In this document: positions 55,421 through 64,000 of the stretch, one piece after another
Position numbering within the stretch: the first letter of the stretch is position 1
How the letters are laid out: each line of letters begins with the position of its first letter
Source: Myotis daubentonii
Lineage: Eukaryota; Chordata; Mammalia; Chiroptera; Vespertilionidae
Length of the DNA stretch: 64,000 nucleotides
Assembly (NCBI RefSeq): GCF_963259705.1
Contig: NC_081848.1
Span: 53,963,408-54,027,407 of the forward strand
Reading direction: 5' to 3'
Program-made: the position numbers and the translations under genes
Notes under the pieces: generated by a model
Databases searched by the model: none
What the model was told of the DNA's origin: nothing
The model's input: only the letters and a program-made list of their open reading frames with translations

Positions 55421-55718
55421 GGCCACGGTTCTATTGACTAGAGTGAGGTCCCTGGGCAGGGCTGAGATAGGTGCCATGACATGTAGGAGCCACCTGCAGT
55501 CACACTCCAATGCCCTCAGTCCTCTCCTTCCCCCGAGCCAAGGTTCCAGCAGGCCCAGGGAGCCCAGGTCAAGGGAACAGGGTGAGCTGGAGCAGGACCT
55601 TTACAGGGACATCAAGTGAGACTTCCAACTGGAAAGAGGCAGCTCCAGTTCCTTCCTGGGCCAGGTGTCCCAGCGGGAAGCCAACCAGGAGGAGGGGGAG
55701 GAATGGAGGTGCAGCAGC

Positions 55719-55720
<2 letters not shown>

Positions 55721-55767
<47 letters not shown>
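55721..55767 (+). repeat. (CA)n microsatellite
   Basis: About 23 uninterrupted CA units. Confidence 0.95.
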
Positions 55768-55768
<1 letters not shown>

Positions 55769-55929
55769 AATGCACCTTGATGTGTTTGCTTGACATGCAC
55801 TGACGAGCATACCCAGACTCACTGGGTTAGAATTCCGAATCCCACCTCTGCATTTCCCAATGTTGGAGGTGAAGTAAGGGGGATGGGACTTTCCCACAGC
55901 TGAGGCTGCCCAGAGCAGCCCTGGGTAGT

Positions 55930-56185
55930 GAGTTAAGAGCAAAGGCTTTGGGACAAGACAGACCTCAGTTTGAATCCTGGCTTCATCAATAATTAGCTTT
56001 ATGAATTAGAATAGTTTGCATAACTTTTCTAGGTCTCATTTTCCATATTGAAAAATATTAGAAAATTGGCCTACCCCATAGATCATAGGTCTGTTATGAG
56101 GGGTAAATGAAATAATGCACATAGAAGGCTCAGCACAGTGCCCCACGTGGCAAAATGCTTACCATATATGTCACTATTATCACAT
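55930..56185 (+). mobile_element. MIR SINE, near full length
   Basis: 'gtgagttaagagcaaaggctttgggacaagacagacctcagtttgaatcctggc', 'ctaggtctcattttcc', 'ctgttatgaggggtaaatgaaataatgcacatag', 'cagcacagtgcccc'. Full MIR order. Confidence 0.9.
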
Positions 56186-56665
56186 GGGTAAACAGCTTAT
56201 TAAATGGGCTGGATAAGATGGCCTGAAAATAAGAAACAGTGCTCTCTTTTCTCCTATCCCTTCTCTCCCCCGCCCCTTTCTCTCTCTCCCCACAATTCTC
56301 TTCAAACCCTCCTCTAGGGCACAGGACATTTATTAAGCAGTTCCCTGGAATCATTGCTGGTGGAAGGGAGGGGAAGAAAGTGGTAGTAGAAAGAGGGAGA
56401 AGTCAAGCTGTGATGCATACGCAACAGCAGCCATGGTCAGTCCCATGGCAGCTCTGGAGCTAGAATTGGCCTTCAGCGTTTGCCAGAGTTGGGTTGAGAT
56501 GGTCAAGTCTCTATGCTTTCATATATATCAGTCATTGGAAGAGGTGAGGCAAAGTGTTTTCCCATAGTTGAGGCAGTCCCGGAAGATTGCCTACTGACAG
56601 CACTCCCGGCAGTTGGGACACCAAGTCCTTCATTGCAGGGACAACTGAGGAAGCACATCCTAGTG
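56186..56665. other. Unique DNA, nothing recognised
   Basis: C/T-rich at 56245-56310. No repeat family or exon is recognised. Confidence 0.4.
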
Positions 56666-56735
56666 CCTCCTCCTCCTCCTCCTCCTCCTCCTCCTCCTCC
56701 TCCTCCTCCTCCTCCCCTTCTTCCTCCTCCTCTTT
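56666..56735 (+). repeat. (TCC)n microsatellite
   Basis: About sixteen TCC units, then interrupted C/T-rich sequence to about 56770. Produces spurious poly-proline and poly-serine frames. Confidence 0.95.
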
Positions 56736-56819
56736 TCCTCTCCCCCTCCTCTTTTTCCTTTTGCTTCTTCTATCACTTTAGGTATTTAAACTTTCATAAG
56801 TTAAAGTTTGAAAAGTGAG

Positions 56820-57149
56820 GAATTAAAGAGTACAAACCAATCAGAAGCAACTCATTTGATTTTTTTAGTTCATTCTATTTCAAGTTCTCTGCTGCCCCTT
56901 CCCTGGCCTGAACCTTGGATTGGAGACTGGCAGGCTAGAAGGGGGAATGTGCTCTCCTTTTTTGCTCTCCTTGCTCTACTTCCTTCCCTACTTCCCCAAC
57001 TACTCCAGGTCCTCTCCACTGGAAAGGCTCTTGTGGATCCCGAAGGCTGTCTAGTGTTTGAGGAACTATTTTCATGATGGATGCTTCTGAAAGTACAGGG
57101 CATCTTTGAAAGAGAAAAGAACAGATGCCGGTAGGGAAAATAGCCCAGA
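56820..57149. other. Unique DNA, nothing recognised
   Basis: No recognised feature. Confidence 0.4.
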
Positions 57150-57325
57150 GGTTCAGCTGGTCTGGATCTGATTCTGATTCTGCCACACACTCCTCACCAT
57201 GTCCTACAATCCTGGCAAAGTCAGGGCTTGATAGAATCAGAGATCACCTGCCATTACCTATCTTTGGACCTTAGCTGTCCCATCTCTAAATAAGGTGATA
57301 ATGTGGTGTGAATAGAAGTTTCCTA
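57150..57325 (+). mobile_element. MIR SINE fragment
   Basis: 'gattctgattctgccacacactcctcaccatgtcc', 'tttggaccttagctgtcccatctctaaataaggtgataat'. Plus MIR, diverged. Confidence 0.65.
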
Positions 57326-57414
57326 GGGGTGCATCCAACTCTGTAATTCTTTGGGTTGGCAAGAGCTAAGGCAGGAGTGGGGCTGCTCATGCACTGGCTG
57401 GTACACATGCTTTC

Positions 57415-57417
<3 letters not shown>

Positions 57418-57462
<45 letters not shown>
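57418..57462 (+). repeat. (TC)n microsatellite
   Basis: About 22 uninterrupted TC units. Confidence 0.95.
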
Positions 57463-57467
<5 letters not shown>

Positions 57468-57634
57468 CTGCACCTAAAGGGGTCCTTCTTACATTTCACC
57501 CATCAGAGCTATACATCTGCCATCCCCCCAATAGCCACCATCTCTAGGCTCAAGGTTGAAGCTCTTTTCCAGCACAGATGGGCATCAGAGCACCACATGG
57601 ATTGTTCTGAGTCCACAGTGACAGTTAACACAAT

Positions 57635-57870
57635 AAAGACACCATAGCTACACTTACCCTGCACCAGAGACCATGTTAAGCGCTTTAGCATTCTAGTGAC
57701 TCATTGACAACAAGGAATAATCATTACTACAAGTGTTCTATTTTCTAGATGAAAAAACTGAAGCCCAAAGAGGTTACCTTTTTAACCCAGTGTACTCACT
57801 GGAAAACGGAGAAGCCCAGTTTAGACTCCAGACAATCTGACTCCAATCTGACTCCAGAACCTGTGCTTTT
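57635..57870 (-). mobile_element. MIR SINE
   Basis: 'gcaccagagaccatgttaagcgctttagcattctagtgactc', 'attttctagatgaaaaaactgaagcccaaagaggttacc', 'tttagactccagacaatctgac'. Reverse MIR. Confidence 0.8.
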
Positions 57871-57969
57871 CACTTTCATGAATCTCAGCTTCCTAGCTGA
57901 ACCTTAATTGCAGTTTTTGTTTGGATAAGCAGCTTGCCTTTTATTGTTCATATCTTAGACCAAGGAAAA

Positions 57970-58150
57970 GTACTAGTAATAGTCATTTAGTGCCTACTAT
58001 GTTTCAAATACTATGCCAAGTATTCCACATCCAATTTCCCCCCACCTTGGTGATGAACAAACAGAAGTTCAAAGAAGTAGAGAAACTTGCATGAAGTTAC
58101 ACAGCTCATAACAGGCAGCAAAGAAATTTCAGCCTAGGCCTGACCCTGCT
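57970..58150 (-). mobile_element. MIR SINE
   Basis: 'aatagtcatttagtgcctactatgtttcaaatactatgccaag', 'aaagaagtagagaaacttgcatgaagttacacagctc'. Reverse MIR. Confidence 0.8.
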
Positions 58151-58239
58151 ACCAAACCAGCCACTGCCCCAACACATTTTGGTGCCAACTGACTGGAGAG
58201 TAATCCAAAGCATATATAGAATCCTTGCCTGCAGCCTGC

Positions 58240-58910
58240 AAAGCTCGTTAGGTCTCTCATATCTCTCCCCATTGTCCCTGACTCATTGTCACCTCTGCAA
58301 CTTTGCTCACACTGGCTTCCCAGATCTCTAGGTCCTCCCTGCTCCTTTTTGCCTATCTAGTGGACCTAGCCAGTAAGATACTTCAAGGCACTGCCTCCTC
58401 CAGGATGCCTCTCTTTAGAACAGTGACTTCTAATTTGGAACTTTAAGCTCTCAAAGAGTGCCTCATTTTCTTAACTTGTGAACTATCCTTTAGAATTGTT
58501 AATTAGCTTTTGTCCTTTCATCTTTTTTTTTTTTTTAATGTAATGACTTGTTTCTAAAGGCATTGAAAGTTCCTAAATGATATGCAGGCAAGACATGATG
58601 CTGCATTCTTTTGTGCATGGTACATGGTGACTCGGCACACTACCTCCTCTGAGGGGATTTTCCTAATAATCCTATTTAAAATAGCATCTCCGATCACTCT
58701 TTGTCCTCTTGCCCTGCCTTGTTTTCCAGCTGGCATTCTCAAACATAGCTTTTTGTAAATTTCTCAATCCTCAATTTTCCTCATTAGAATGCAAGTTTCA
58801 TGAGGTCAAGCACTTGTTTTTGTTTACTACTGGATGCCAAGATTCTAAAACAGGACTTGGCTCACAGTAGGTGTTCACACTTTATTGAAAGGTTGATTCA
58901 ATGGTTGAGC
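58240..58910 (-). mobile_element. L2 LINE fragments
   Basis: 58270-58430 ('caactttgctcacactggcttccc...ggcactgcctcctccaggatgcctctc') and 58770-58910 ('ttagaatgcaagtttcatgaggtcaagcacttg...ggcacagt'-like 'cacagtaggtgttcacactttattg') are two parts of reverse L2, separated by AT-rich DNA with a T run at about 58523-58536. Confidence 0.6.
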
Positions 58911-59869
58911 AAAGTAACAACATAGGTGCTGTCACTTGGGTAATACAGGGATGATGACAGTGGTGATATAAATTGATGGGAAGAGGCTCCTCAGAAATAT
59001 CAAGACAAGAACACCCAAAATAGCATATGCGCTGGATATTTTTGTCCTCTCTACCCTTCTTCCTCTGTGTTGTACCCTGGAAAGATGAGCTTTACAGACC
59101 TGGTATGTGGATTACCTTTTAACTTCTGGTTGAGTTCAGCCAATGGGAGACTTCACCAGTAGATTAGGAGGCAGAAGGAGAGAGAAGTTGAGGTACTTAT
59201 TTCCCTAGCTCCCTCCTTGCCATGTTTCTCTACTGAAGGCCTCACCCCCAACAGGAGTTCTCTCCCATAACCATAGCACTCCCCAGGTCTGGTAACATTC
59301 CCTGTCCTTGCCCGTTCCCCTAGACATGGCCAAGTCTAGCTCCCAAAGATGATTCCATCTGCCACCTCTATTTTTTTTCCCATCTCTTGAAAGTTGGGTA
59401 GGGCATCTCCCGCAGCGAGAGTAGGGATTGGGTAAAAAGATCAGCTTGAAGAGAATATTTGTCATGTTCTGCTTCTGCCCTAGGTCTTGAACCAGCCAAG
59501 CCCATCCACACTACAGAAACACAGAGGCCTCTCCCTTGTGGTTGGCGTCCAACACTGGACTAGCTCCTCACTGCTGCCAACCACATTCCTGTTTCAGTGT
59601 GTCCCGTTCTTGACCTTTGGCTTTTAGTTATTTTCTTTTTCCTGCTTGGCCTTGATCCTGCCTTTTGGACTTAGTGACTAAACGTAGTTTCTCTCATTTG
59701 ACCTTAGATTCTCTCTAAGGACTTTGGCTGACACTCACCACTCTATTTCCACTCTTGGATGCATTTGAAGGGTTCATTATCTCGTAGCCCCAGGACGTGA
59801 GCGTATGAGTTGAAGCATGTGCATGTACATGTGTGAGTGCATGTTAGGGGTAGGGAAAGGGAGATGTCC
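58911..59869. other. Unique DNA, nothing recognised
   Basis: No recognised repeat or exon. Confidence 0.4.
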
Positions 59870-60040
59870 AGTTGCCTGAGTCTGAATCTTCATTCCGCCC
59901 CCCCATGCCCACTTATTAGGTGCATGACCTAGGACAAGTTATACATATCCTTTCTGTTCCTCAGTTTCCTAATCTGTAATCTGTAAATTTACAAAATGGA
60001 AAAATATTAAAATACCTACCTTATAAGTTGTGTGGTTACC
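59870..60040 (+). mobile_element. MIR SINE
   Basis: 'gtctgaatcttcattccg', 'acttattaggtgcatgacctaggacaagttatacatatcc', 'ttcctcagtttcctaatctgtaa', 'aatacctaccttataag'. Plus MIR. Confidence 0.85.
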
Positions 60041-61259
60041 AGTTCTGTTCAGTAATTATTTCTAGTGGCCACTTCACTCCCACCCCTGCACTTTTGACAC
60101 ACGGTAGGATGGTACTTCCTGACCCTTTTGTGAGCAGGAAGGGTCATGAGATTAATTCTGTCCAACAAATTGTGCTTAGAAGTTATGCATGTCATTTAAT
60201 TGCTGATGTAAGATCCTCTAGAACTTTCTTTTCATCTGCCACAAATGCCATGTTTCAGATCCCAGAGTGAGGACCATGTGGAACAGAGGCTCCCACCCCC
60301 ACTCCACAGTGGACATGTAGAAGAGAGAGAAATAAGCCTTGTCATTATAAATCACAGAGATTTGGGGATTATTTGTTACTGTAGCATAACCCAGCCTGCC
60401 TTGACTGAAGCAGTTGTATGGGTTGAGATCATTCATATAAAAATATTTCAGCATAATGTTCAGCACATAAGATATATTCACTAAATATCTGTTATTATCA
60501 TTTGTATGACTGTGTGGATCTGTGTGTGTGTGTTTCCTTTGTTAAACCAAACAATTTGAATAATCTTTAATCCTCAGCACTTGAGAAGTGAAGAGGGGGG
60601 CATGGTTGTATGGTTCTAAATTATCAGGACAGTTTAATGATAGAGGTTCCTTATCTGAGGAATTCTTGAAAGGATGCTTTGACCTCAGTGTCACATACAG
60701 ACTTAGTAAATATGCCCCAGACATTTGAACAGGCAAATCATGTCATAAACTTAACTTCCTTGATGCAGGCTGACGTGGTAGTACCCAGAGACGGCTCCTT
60801 TGGCTATGGATGAGAGATAGAGAGACACTATGTTGGATCATTCTTCTGTACAGTCTGAATGATGGTTGGTCTGTGGGGACCCTAGAAGACCTCCAATTAA
60901 TTATTGCTGGAGAAGATGAAATCATAAACAAAATTCCTTGTAATAAATTTTTCAAATGAGAACGCATGTTTTATTTACAGTACTGGCCCATTTTGGGCTT
61001 TAAAGCTATGAACAAAAACAAACACTTTTTTTTTTAATCAAACAGATGGGGGAAAAGGGCTCAATAGCCATTTTTCTCTCTCTGCCAAGGAGGACATGCA
61101 CTCTGAGCTGCAGAGAGGAAGGCAGGCCCAGGCTCTGTTGTTTAGAAGAATAAATGGACTAATTTTGCTTTGCAAAGGAAGATTTAAGCTATAATGATCC
61201 TTCCACATTGAGGGGGAATAAAAGAAGGAAAGAAAAGGGAAAAACAAAGGGTTCTGCTG
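60041..61259. other. Unique DNA, nothing firm recognised
   Basis: 60280-60420 has an MLT-like 'tgggaacag...cctgtgccac' feel but is too weak to call. No exon is recognised. Confidence 0.35.
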
Positions 61260-61400
61260 AGGTTCAGATGCTTTTACTTCTTAATTCAGTGTGACACCTG
61301 GGTAGAAAATAGAACGTATGCAAAGTGTGAACTTCTGTAATTAAAGCAGCTACCATCAGGCATGTTTTTATAGCTGGAAATCAGAAATTCACTTGATCTG
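61260..61400. other. Unique AT-rich block, candidate conserved element
   Basis: 'acttcttaattcagtgtgacacc', 'cttctgtaattaaagcagctacc', 'gtttttatagctggaaatcag'. No repeat signature. Style only. Confidence 0.3.
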
Positions 61401-61659
61401 AGCATTCTGCAGAAAAAGTGAAAGAAGTGGGAGACAGGTCTGGTTTAACGCCTCCCTTGCCCTCTGTCTACCCGTAGCCTAGCAAAATTGTTCCAAAGGA
61501 AAGACGCACCATGCATAAACTCAAACCAGTTCTCATGGATTCAGATTGGTTGAGCTCCAAAATGCTATTGCCAAAATGTCTAGAAGGACCTATATTTTTG
61601 ACAAATGTTGGTGACACATTGGAGAATTCAGGTCTACTGAAATGATGGAAAGGACCATT

Positions 61660-61675
61660 AAAAAACTCAGGTAGG
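61660..61675. repeat. Ves target-site duplication, left copy
   Basis: AAAAAACTCAGGTAGG, identical to 61892-61907. Confidence 0.9.
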
Positions 61676-61891
61676 CCTTGGCCAGTGTGGCTCAGTTGGT
61701 GGGGCATCCTGAACACCTCAAGGTTGCTGATTCAATTCCCCGTCAGGGCACATACCTGGGCTATGGGCTTCATTCCCTGGTTGGGAGGAGGGGGTGTGCA
61801 GGAGGCATCTGCTCAATGCTTTGCTCTTGCATCAATGTTTCTCTCTCTCTCTTTACTCTCTCTTTTAAAAATCAATAAAATAATAATAATA
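61676..61891 (+). mobile_element. Ves SINE
   Basis: 'ccttggccagtgtggctcagttggtgggg' head, B-box-like 'gattcaattccccg', body with 'tgctctt gcatcaatg'-type tail, TC-rich stretch and A-rich (ATA)n end. Exact 16-bp TSD. Confidence 0.95.
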
Positions 61892-61907
61892 AAAAAACTC
61901 AGGTAGG
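61892..61907. repeat. Ves target-site duplication, right copy
   Basis: AAAAAACTCAGGTAGG, identical to 61660-61675. Confidence 0.9.
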
Positions 61908-62133
61908 CATCAGTTTGGAAAACCCGGGGTGGGGGTGGGGGAGGGAGGGTAGGTTGTTATTTTCTGGAACATGGTGTAAGCATAAATCAAATTGCTATAT
62001 AGAGTGCTATGTCCCTATATTCATTTCCTGTCACTGGTGTGACAAATTGCCATAAACTCAGTGACTTAAAATATTAGGAACTTATTTTCTCACAGTTCTA
62101 GGGGCTAGAAGTCTGAAATCAGTATCAATGAAA

Positions 62134-62145
62134 CCAAATCAGTGT
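62134..62145. repeat. Ves target-site duplication, left copy
   Basis: CCAAATCAGTGT, identical to 63528-63539. It joins the two LTR parts. Confidence 0.9.
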
Positions 62146-62198
62146 GTGTGTTTTTAAAATATATTTTTATTGATTTCAGAGAGGAAAGGAGGGGAATA

Positions 62199-63379
62199 TC
62201 TACACTAATAAAAGAGAAAAATGGTAATTGGCGTACGATGATACCCTTTTCATTGGCTAATCAGGGCTATATGCAAATAAACTGCCAACTAAGATTGGCA
62301 GTTAACTGCCAACAAGATGGCGGTTAATTTGCATATGTAGGCACAATGCAGGGAGGCGAAAGGGAAAGCAGGAAGAAGCCCCCTGCCACTGACAGTGATC
62401 GGAAACCCAGGGGGGAGCTAAGAGCTGGGGGGCAGGGCAAAGGCGGCCCTGCCCCCAAGCCATGATCAGAGAATCAGGTGCCTTTTCCACCCGGGCCAGT
62501 GATAGCAGGAAGTAGGGGTGGAGCCAGCGATGGGAGCTGGGCACGGTCGAAGCTGGCAGTCCCAGGAGCTAGGGGTCCCTTGCCTGGGCCTAAAGTGGAG
62601 CCCACGATCGCGGGGCCACTGCAGCTGCGGGTCCCCGCTGCCCAGGCCTGACACCTCTGCCGGAGGCCTCAGGCCTGGTCAAGGGGCCGATCCGGTGATT
62701 GGTGATCGGAGGGTGATGAGGGTCAACTCCTCTGGCCGAGGCATCAGGCCTGGGCGGGGGGCTGAGCCGGGGATTGGGGGGATATGATGGTCCCCTTGCC
62801 CAGGCCTGAAGCCTGGGTCAGAGGCGTCAGGCTTGGGCGGGGGGTGGAGCAAGTGATCAGAGGGAGATGGGAGTCCCCTGCCCAGGCATGATTCCTGGGC
62901 CAGAGGCCTCAGGCCTGGGCGGGGGCCAGAGCCAGTGATCTAGGGGGAGATGGGGGTCCCCTGTCCAAGCCTGACACCTCTGCCAGAGGCGTCAGGCCTG
63001 GGCAAGGGGCCGATCAAGTGATCAGAGGGTGATGGGGGTCTACGCCTCTGGCTGAGGCATCAGGCCTGGGCAAGGGGCAGAGCCAGCAATCAGAGGGGTC
63101 TGGGGGTCCCCTGCCCAGGCCTGATGCCTGGGCCAGAGGCATCAGGCCTGGGCTGGGGGCAGAACCAGTGATGGGGGGAAATGAGGGTCCCCTGCCCAGG
63201 CCTGATGCCTCTGTCAGAGGCGTCAGGCCTGGGCAAGGGGCCGATCCTGTGATTGGAGGGTGATGGGGGTCAACGCCTGAGGGCTCCCAGTATGTGAGAG
63301 GGGGCAGGCTGGGCTGAGGGACACTCCCCCCCCCCCACACACACACCCAGTGCACGAATTTCGTGCACCGGTCCCCTAG
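62199..63379 (+). mobile_element. HeliBat-type non-autonomous Helitron, 1181 bp
   Basis: The 5' end TCTACACTAATAAAAGAG is preceded by A. The 3' hairpin GTGCACGA-ATT-TCGTGCAC (63350-63368) is followed by CGGTCCCCTAG ending at 63379, with T next. All Helitron hallmarks are therefore intact: A|TC...CTAG|T, hairpin about 7 nt before CTAG, no TSD. The 5' part holds an inverted-repeat-like 'gccaactaagattggcagttaac'. The middle is a GC-rich minisatellite. No RepHel ORF. Confidence 0.95.
62600..63290 (+). repeat. GC-rich minisatellite inside the Helitron
   Basis: About eight degenerate units of roughly 85-95 bp. Each contains 'gcccaggcctgatgcctgg', 'gccagaggc(a/g)tcaggcctggg', a G-run and 'gatggggtcccc'. 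Short inverted repeats ('aggcctga...tcaggcct') recur in each unit. Alternating subtypes ('acacctctgcc' at about 62650 and 62970) suggest higher-order amplification. Confidence 0.85.
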
Positions 63380-63527
63380 TGTGTATATATATATATATAA
63401 TGAGAATCAATGATTGGCTGCCTCCTGCACACCCCACAATGGATAGAGCCTGCAACCCGAGAATGTGCCCTGACTGGGAATCAAATTGTGACCTCCTGGT
63501 TCATACGTCGACGCTCAACCACTGAAC

Positions 63528-63539
63528 CCAAATCAGTGT
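63528..63539. repeat. Ves target-site duplication, right copy
   Basis: CCAAATCAGTGT, identical to 62134-62145. Confidence 0.9.
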
Positions 63540-63822
63540 TGCTGGGTCATGCTCCAGGGACTCTTGGGTGAATAATTTCTTGTCTCTCCCAGCTTCTGAT
63601 AGCTACCAGCAGTCCTTGGCTTACAGGCATATCTTCCAGTCTTTACCACCATCACCTTCTTGTCTTCTCTTCCTTTGTATCTCTTCTTCCTCTGTCTCTC
63701 TTTTATAAGAACACTTTGTGATTGCACTCAGGGTCCTCCTGGATAATCCAGAATAATCTCCCAATTTTAAGATATTCAACTTAATCACATTTGCAAATAC
63801 AGCTTTTCCATAGCAGGTAATG

Positions 63823-63908
63823 TACAGTTGTCCCTCAAGATGCTTGGGGAATTGGCTCCAAAATCTCCAATACCAAAATCCATGGATACTCAAGACCCTT
63901 ATATAAAA
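63823..63908 (+). mobile_element. Tigger/MER2-like pogo relic
   Basis: 'tacagttgtccctcaagatg', then 'ttggctccaaaatctccaataccaaaatccatggatactcaagacccttatataaaa' is the 5' end of Tigger/MER2-type Tc1-mariner elements. It is cut at 63908 by a Helitron. Confidence 0.75.
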
Positions 63909-64000
63909 CTAGAGGCCCGGTGCACAAAAATTTGTGCACTCGGGGAGGGGTGGGGGGGGAGGGTCCCTCAGCCCGGCCTGTGCCCTCTCGCAGTCTGGGA
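63909..64000 (-). mobile_element. HeliBat-type Helitron 3' end, runs off the window
   Basis: On the minus strand the hairpin TGCACAAATTTTTGTGCA (63921-63938) is followed by CCGGGCCTCTAG, with CTAG at 63909-63912 then T. The remainder ('gggtccctcagcccggcctg') matches the family's 3' region. The 5' end lies beyond 64000. Confidence 0.9.

Larger units (their letters stand above)
62146..63527 (-). mobile_element. Ves SINE, split by a Helitron
   Basis: The tail is 62146-62198 ('aaatatatttttattgatttcagagaggaaagg'). The body and tRNA-like head are 63380-63527 ('ggctgcctcctgcacacccc', 'gccctgactgggaatcaaattg', 'gctcaaccactgaac'). The SINE is flanked by an exact 12-bp TSD. Confidence 0.9.
62015..63810 (-). 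mobile_element. MLT1-type MaLR solo LTR, split by nested insertions
   Basis: The left part (62015-62145) reads 'tatattcatttcctgtcac', 'tggtgtgacaaattgccataaactcagtg' and 'ctcacagttctaggggctagaag'. The right part (63528-63810) continues 'agcttctgatagctaccagcagtccttggc', 'ctcttttataagaacac' and 'ctggataatccagaataatctccc'. Together they give a reverse MLT1 LTR. Only LTR sequence is present, with no viral gene. Confidence 0.75.

Noticed and set aside
55569..55942. Cys-Val repeat frames
   Set aside because: Direct product of the (CA)n microsatellite read on the minus strand.
56513..56818. Poly-proline/poly-serine frames
   Set aside because: Direct product of the (TCC)n microsatellite.
62600..63290. 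CRISPR-like array
   Set aside because: Units are long, degenerate and contiguous without unique spacers, in a mammalian Helitron.
63014..63355. 113-codon repetitive Pro/Gly-rich minus frame
   Set aside because: Translation of the Helitron minisatellite; the periodicity comes from the DNA repeat, not a protein.

Overview
This is 64 kb of mammalian nuclear DNA, almost certainly from a vespertilionid (evening) bat. The diagnosis rests on the repeats. There are seven tRNA-derived Ves-type SINEs, four with near-exact target-site duplications (TSDs). There are five HeliBat-type Helitrons, with a 5' TC...AATAAAAG(CC), a terminal TGCACGAA/TTCGTGCA hairpin and a CTAG end. Young-looking non-autonomous hAT elements are present, two of them SPIN (Space Invader) copies with perfect 8-bp TSDs. 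One complete HAL1 (ORF1-only LINE-1 relative) is also present. HeliBats and abundant recent hATs are a known peculiarity of vesper bats among mammals.

I found no protein-coding exon, RNA gene or promoter that I can name. All open frames are short, and the recognisable peptide similarity is confined to the degraded HAL1 ORF1 (3190-4084, minus). The window is therefore intergenic or deep-intronic DNA.

Layout. 1-12 kb: old MIR, L2 and MER5A relics, with HAL1 inserted into a MER5A copy at 2799-4217. 12-20 kb: Ves SINEs at 12.5, 13.6-14.4 (split by a Helitron) and 19.7 kb, a MaLR LTR at 18.9-19.4 kb, and AT-rich unique blocks that resemble conserved non-coding elements. 20-29 kb: MIRs, a unique ATTA-rich block at 22.4-22.9 kb, then a long L1 3' segment (25.8-27.5 kb) broken by two hATs. 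29-36 kb: short Helitron, SPIN copy 1, a hAT inside a MIR, a 65-bp tandem duplication and a MaLR LTR. 36-42 kb: a small CpG-island-like block with a CTCF-like motif, an AT-rich block, and a Helitron carrying an exact CTCF core consensus. 42-54 kb: L2 segments, SPIN copy 2, a second member of a hAT family, and two Ves SINEs. 54-62 kb: a second CpG-rich unique block (about 55.1-55.4 kb), microsatellites and MIRs. 62-64 kb: a three-layer nest (MaLR LTR, split by Ves SINE, split by a 1.2-kb Helitron with a GC-rich minisatellite), then a Tigger-like fragment cut by another Helitron running off the end.

The nesting gives a relative history. MIR, L2, MaLR and Tigger relics are oldest. L1, HAL1 and Ves insertions follow. 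hATs entered L1, MIR and probably L2 hosts, and Helitrons entered at least two Ves SINEs. Family names come from recalled consensus features, not from a database search, and the ends of old repeats are approximate.
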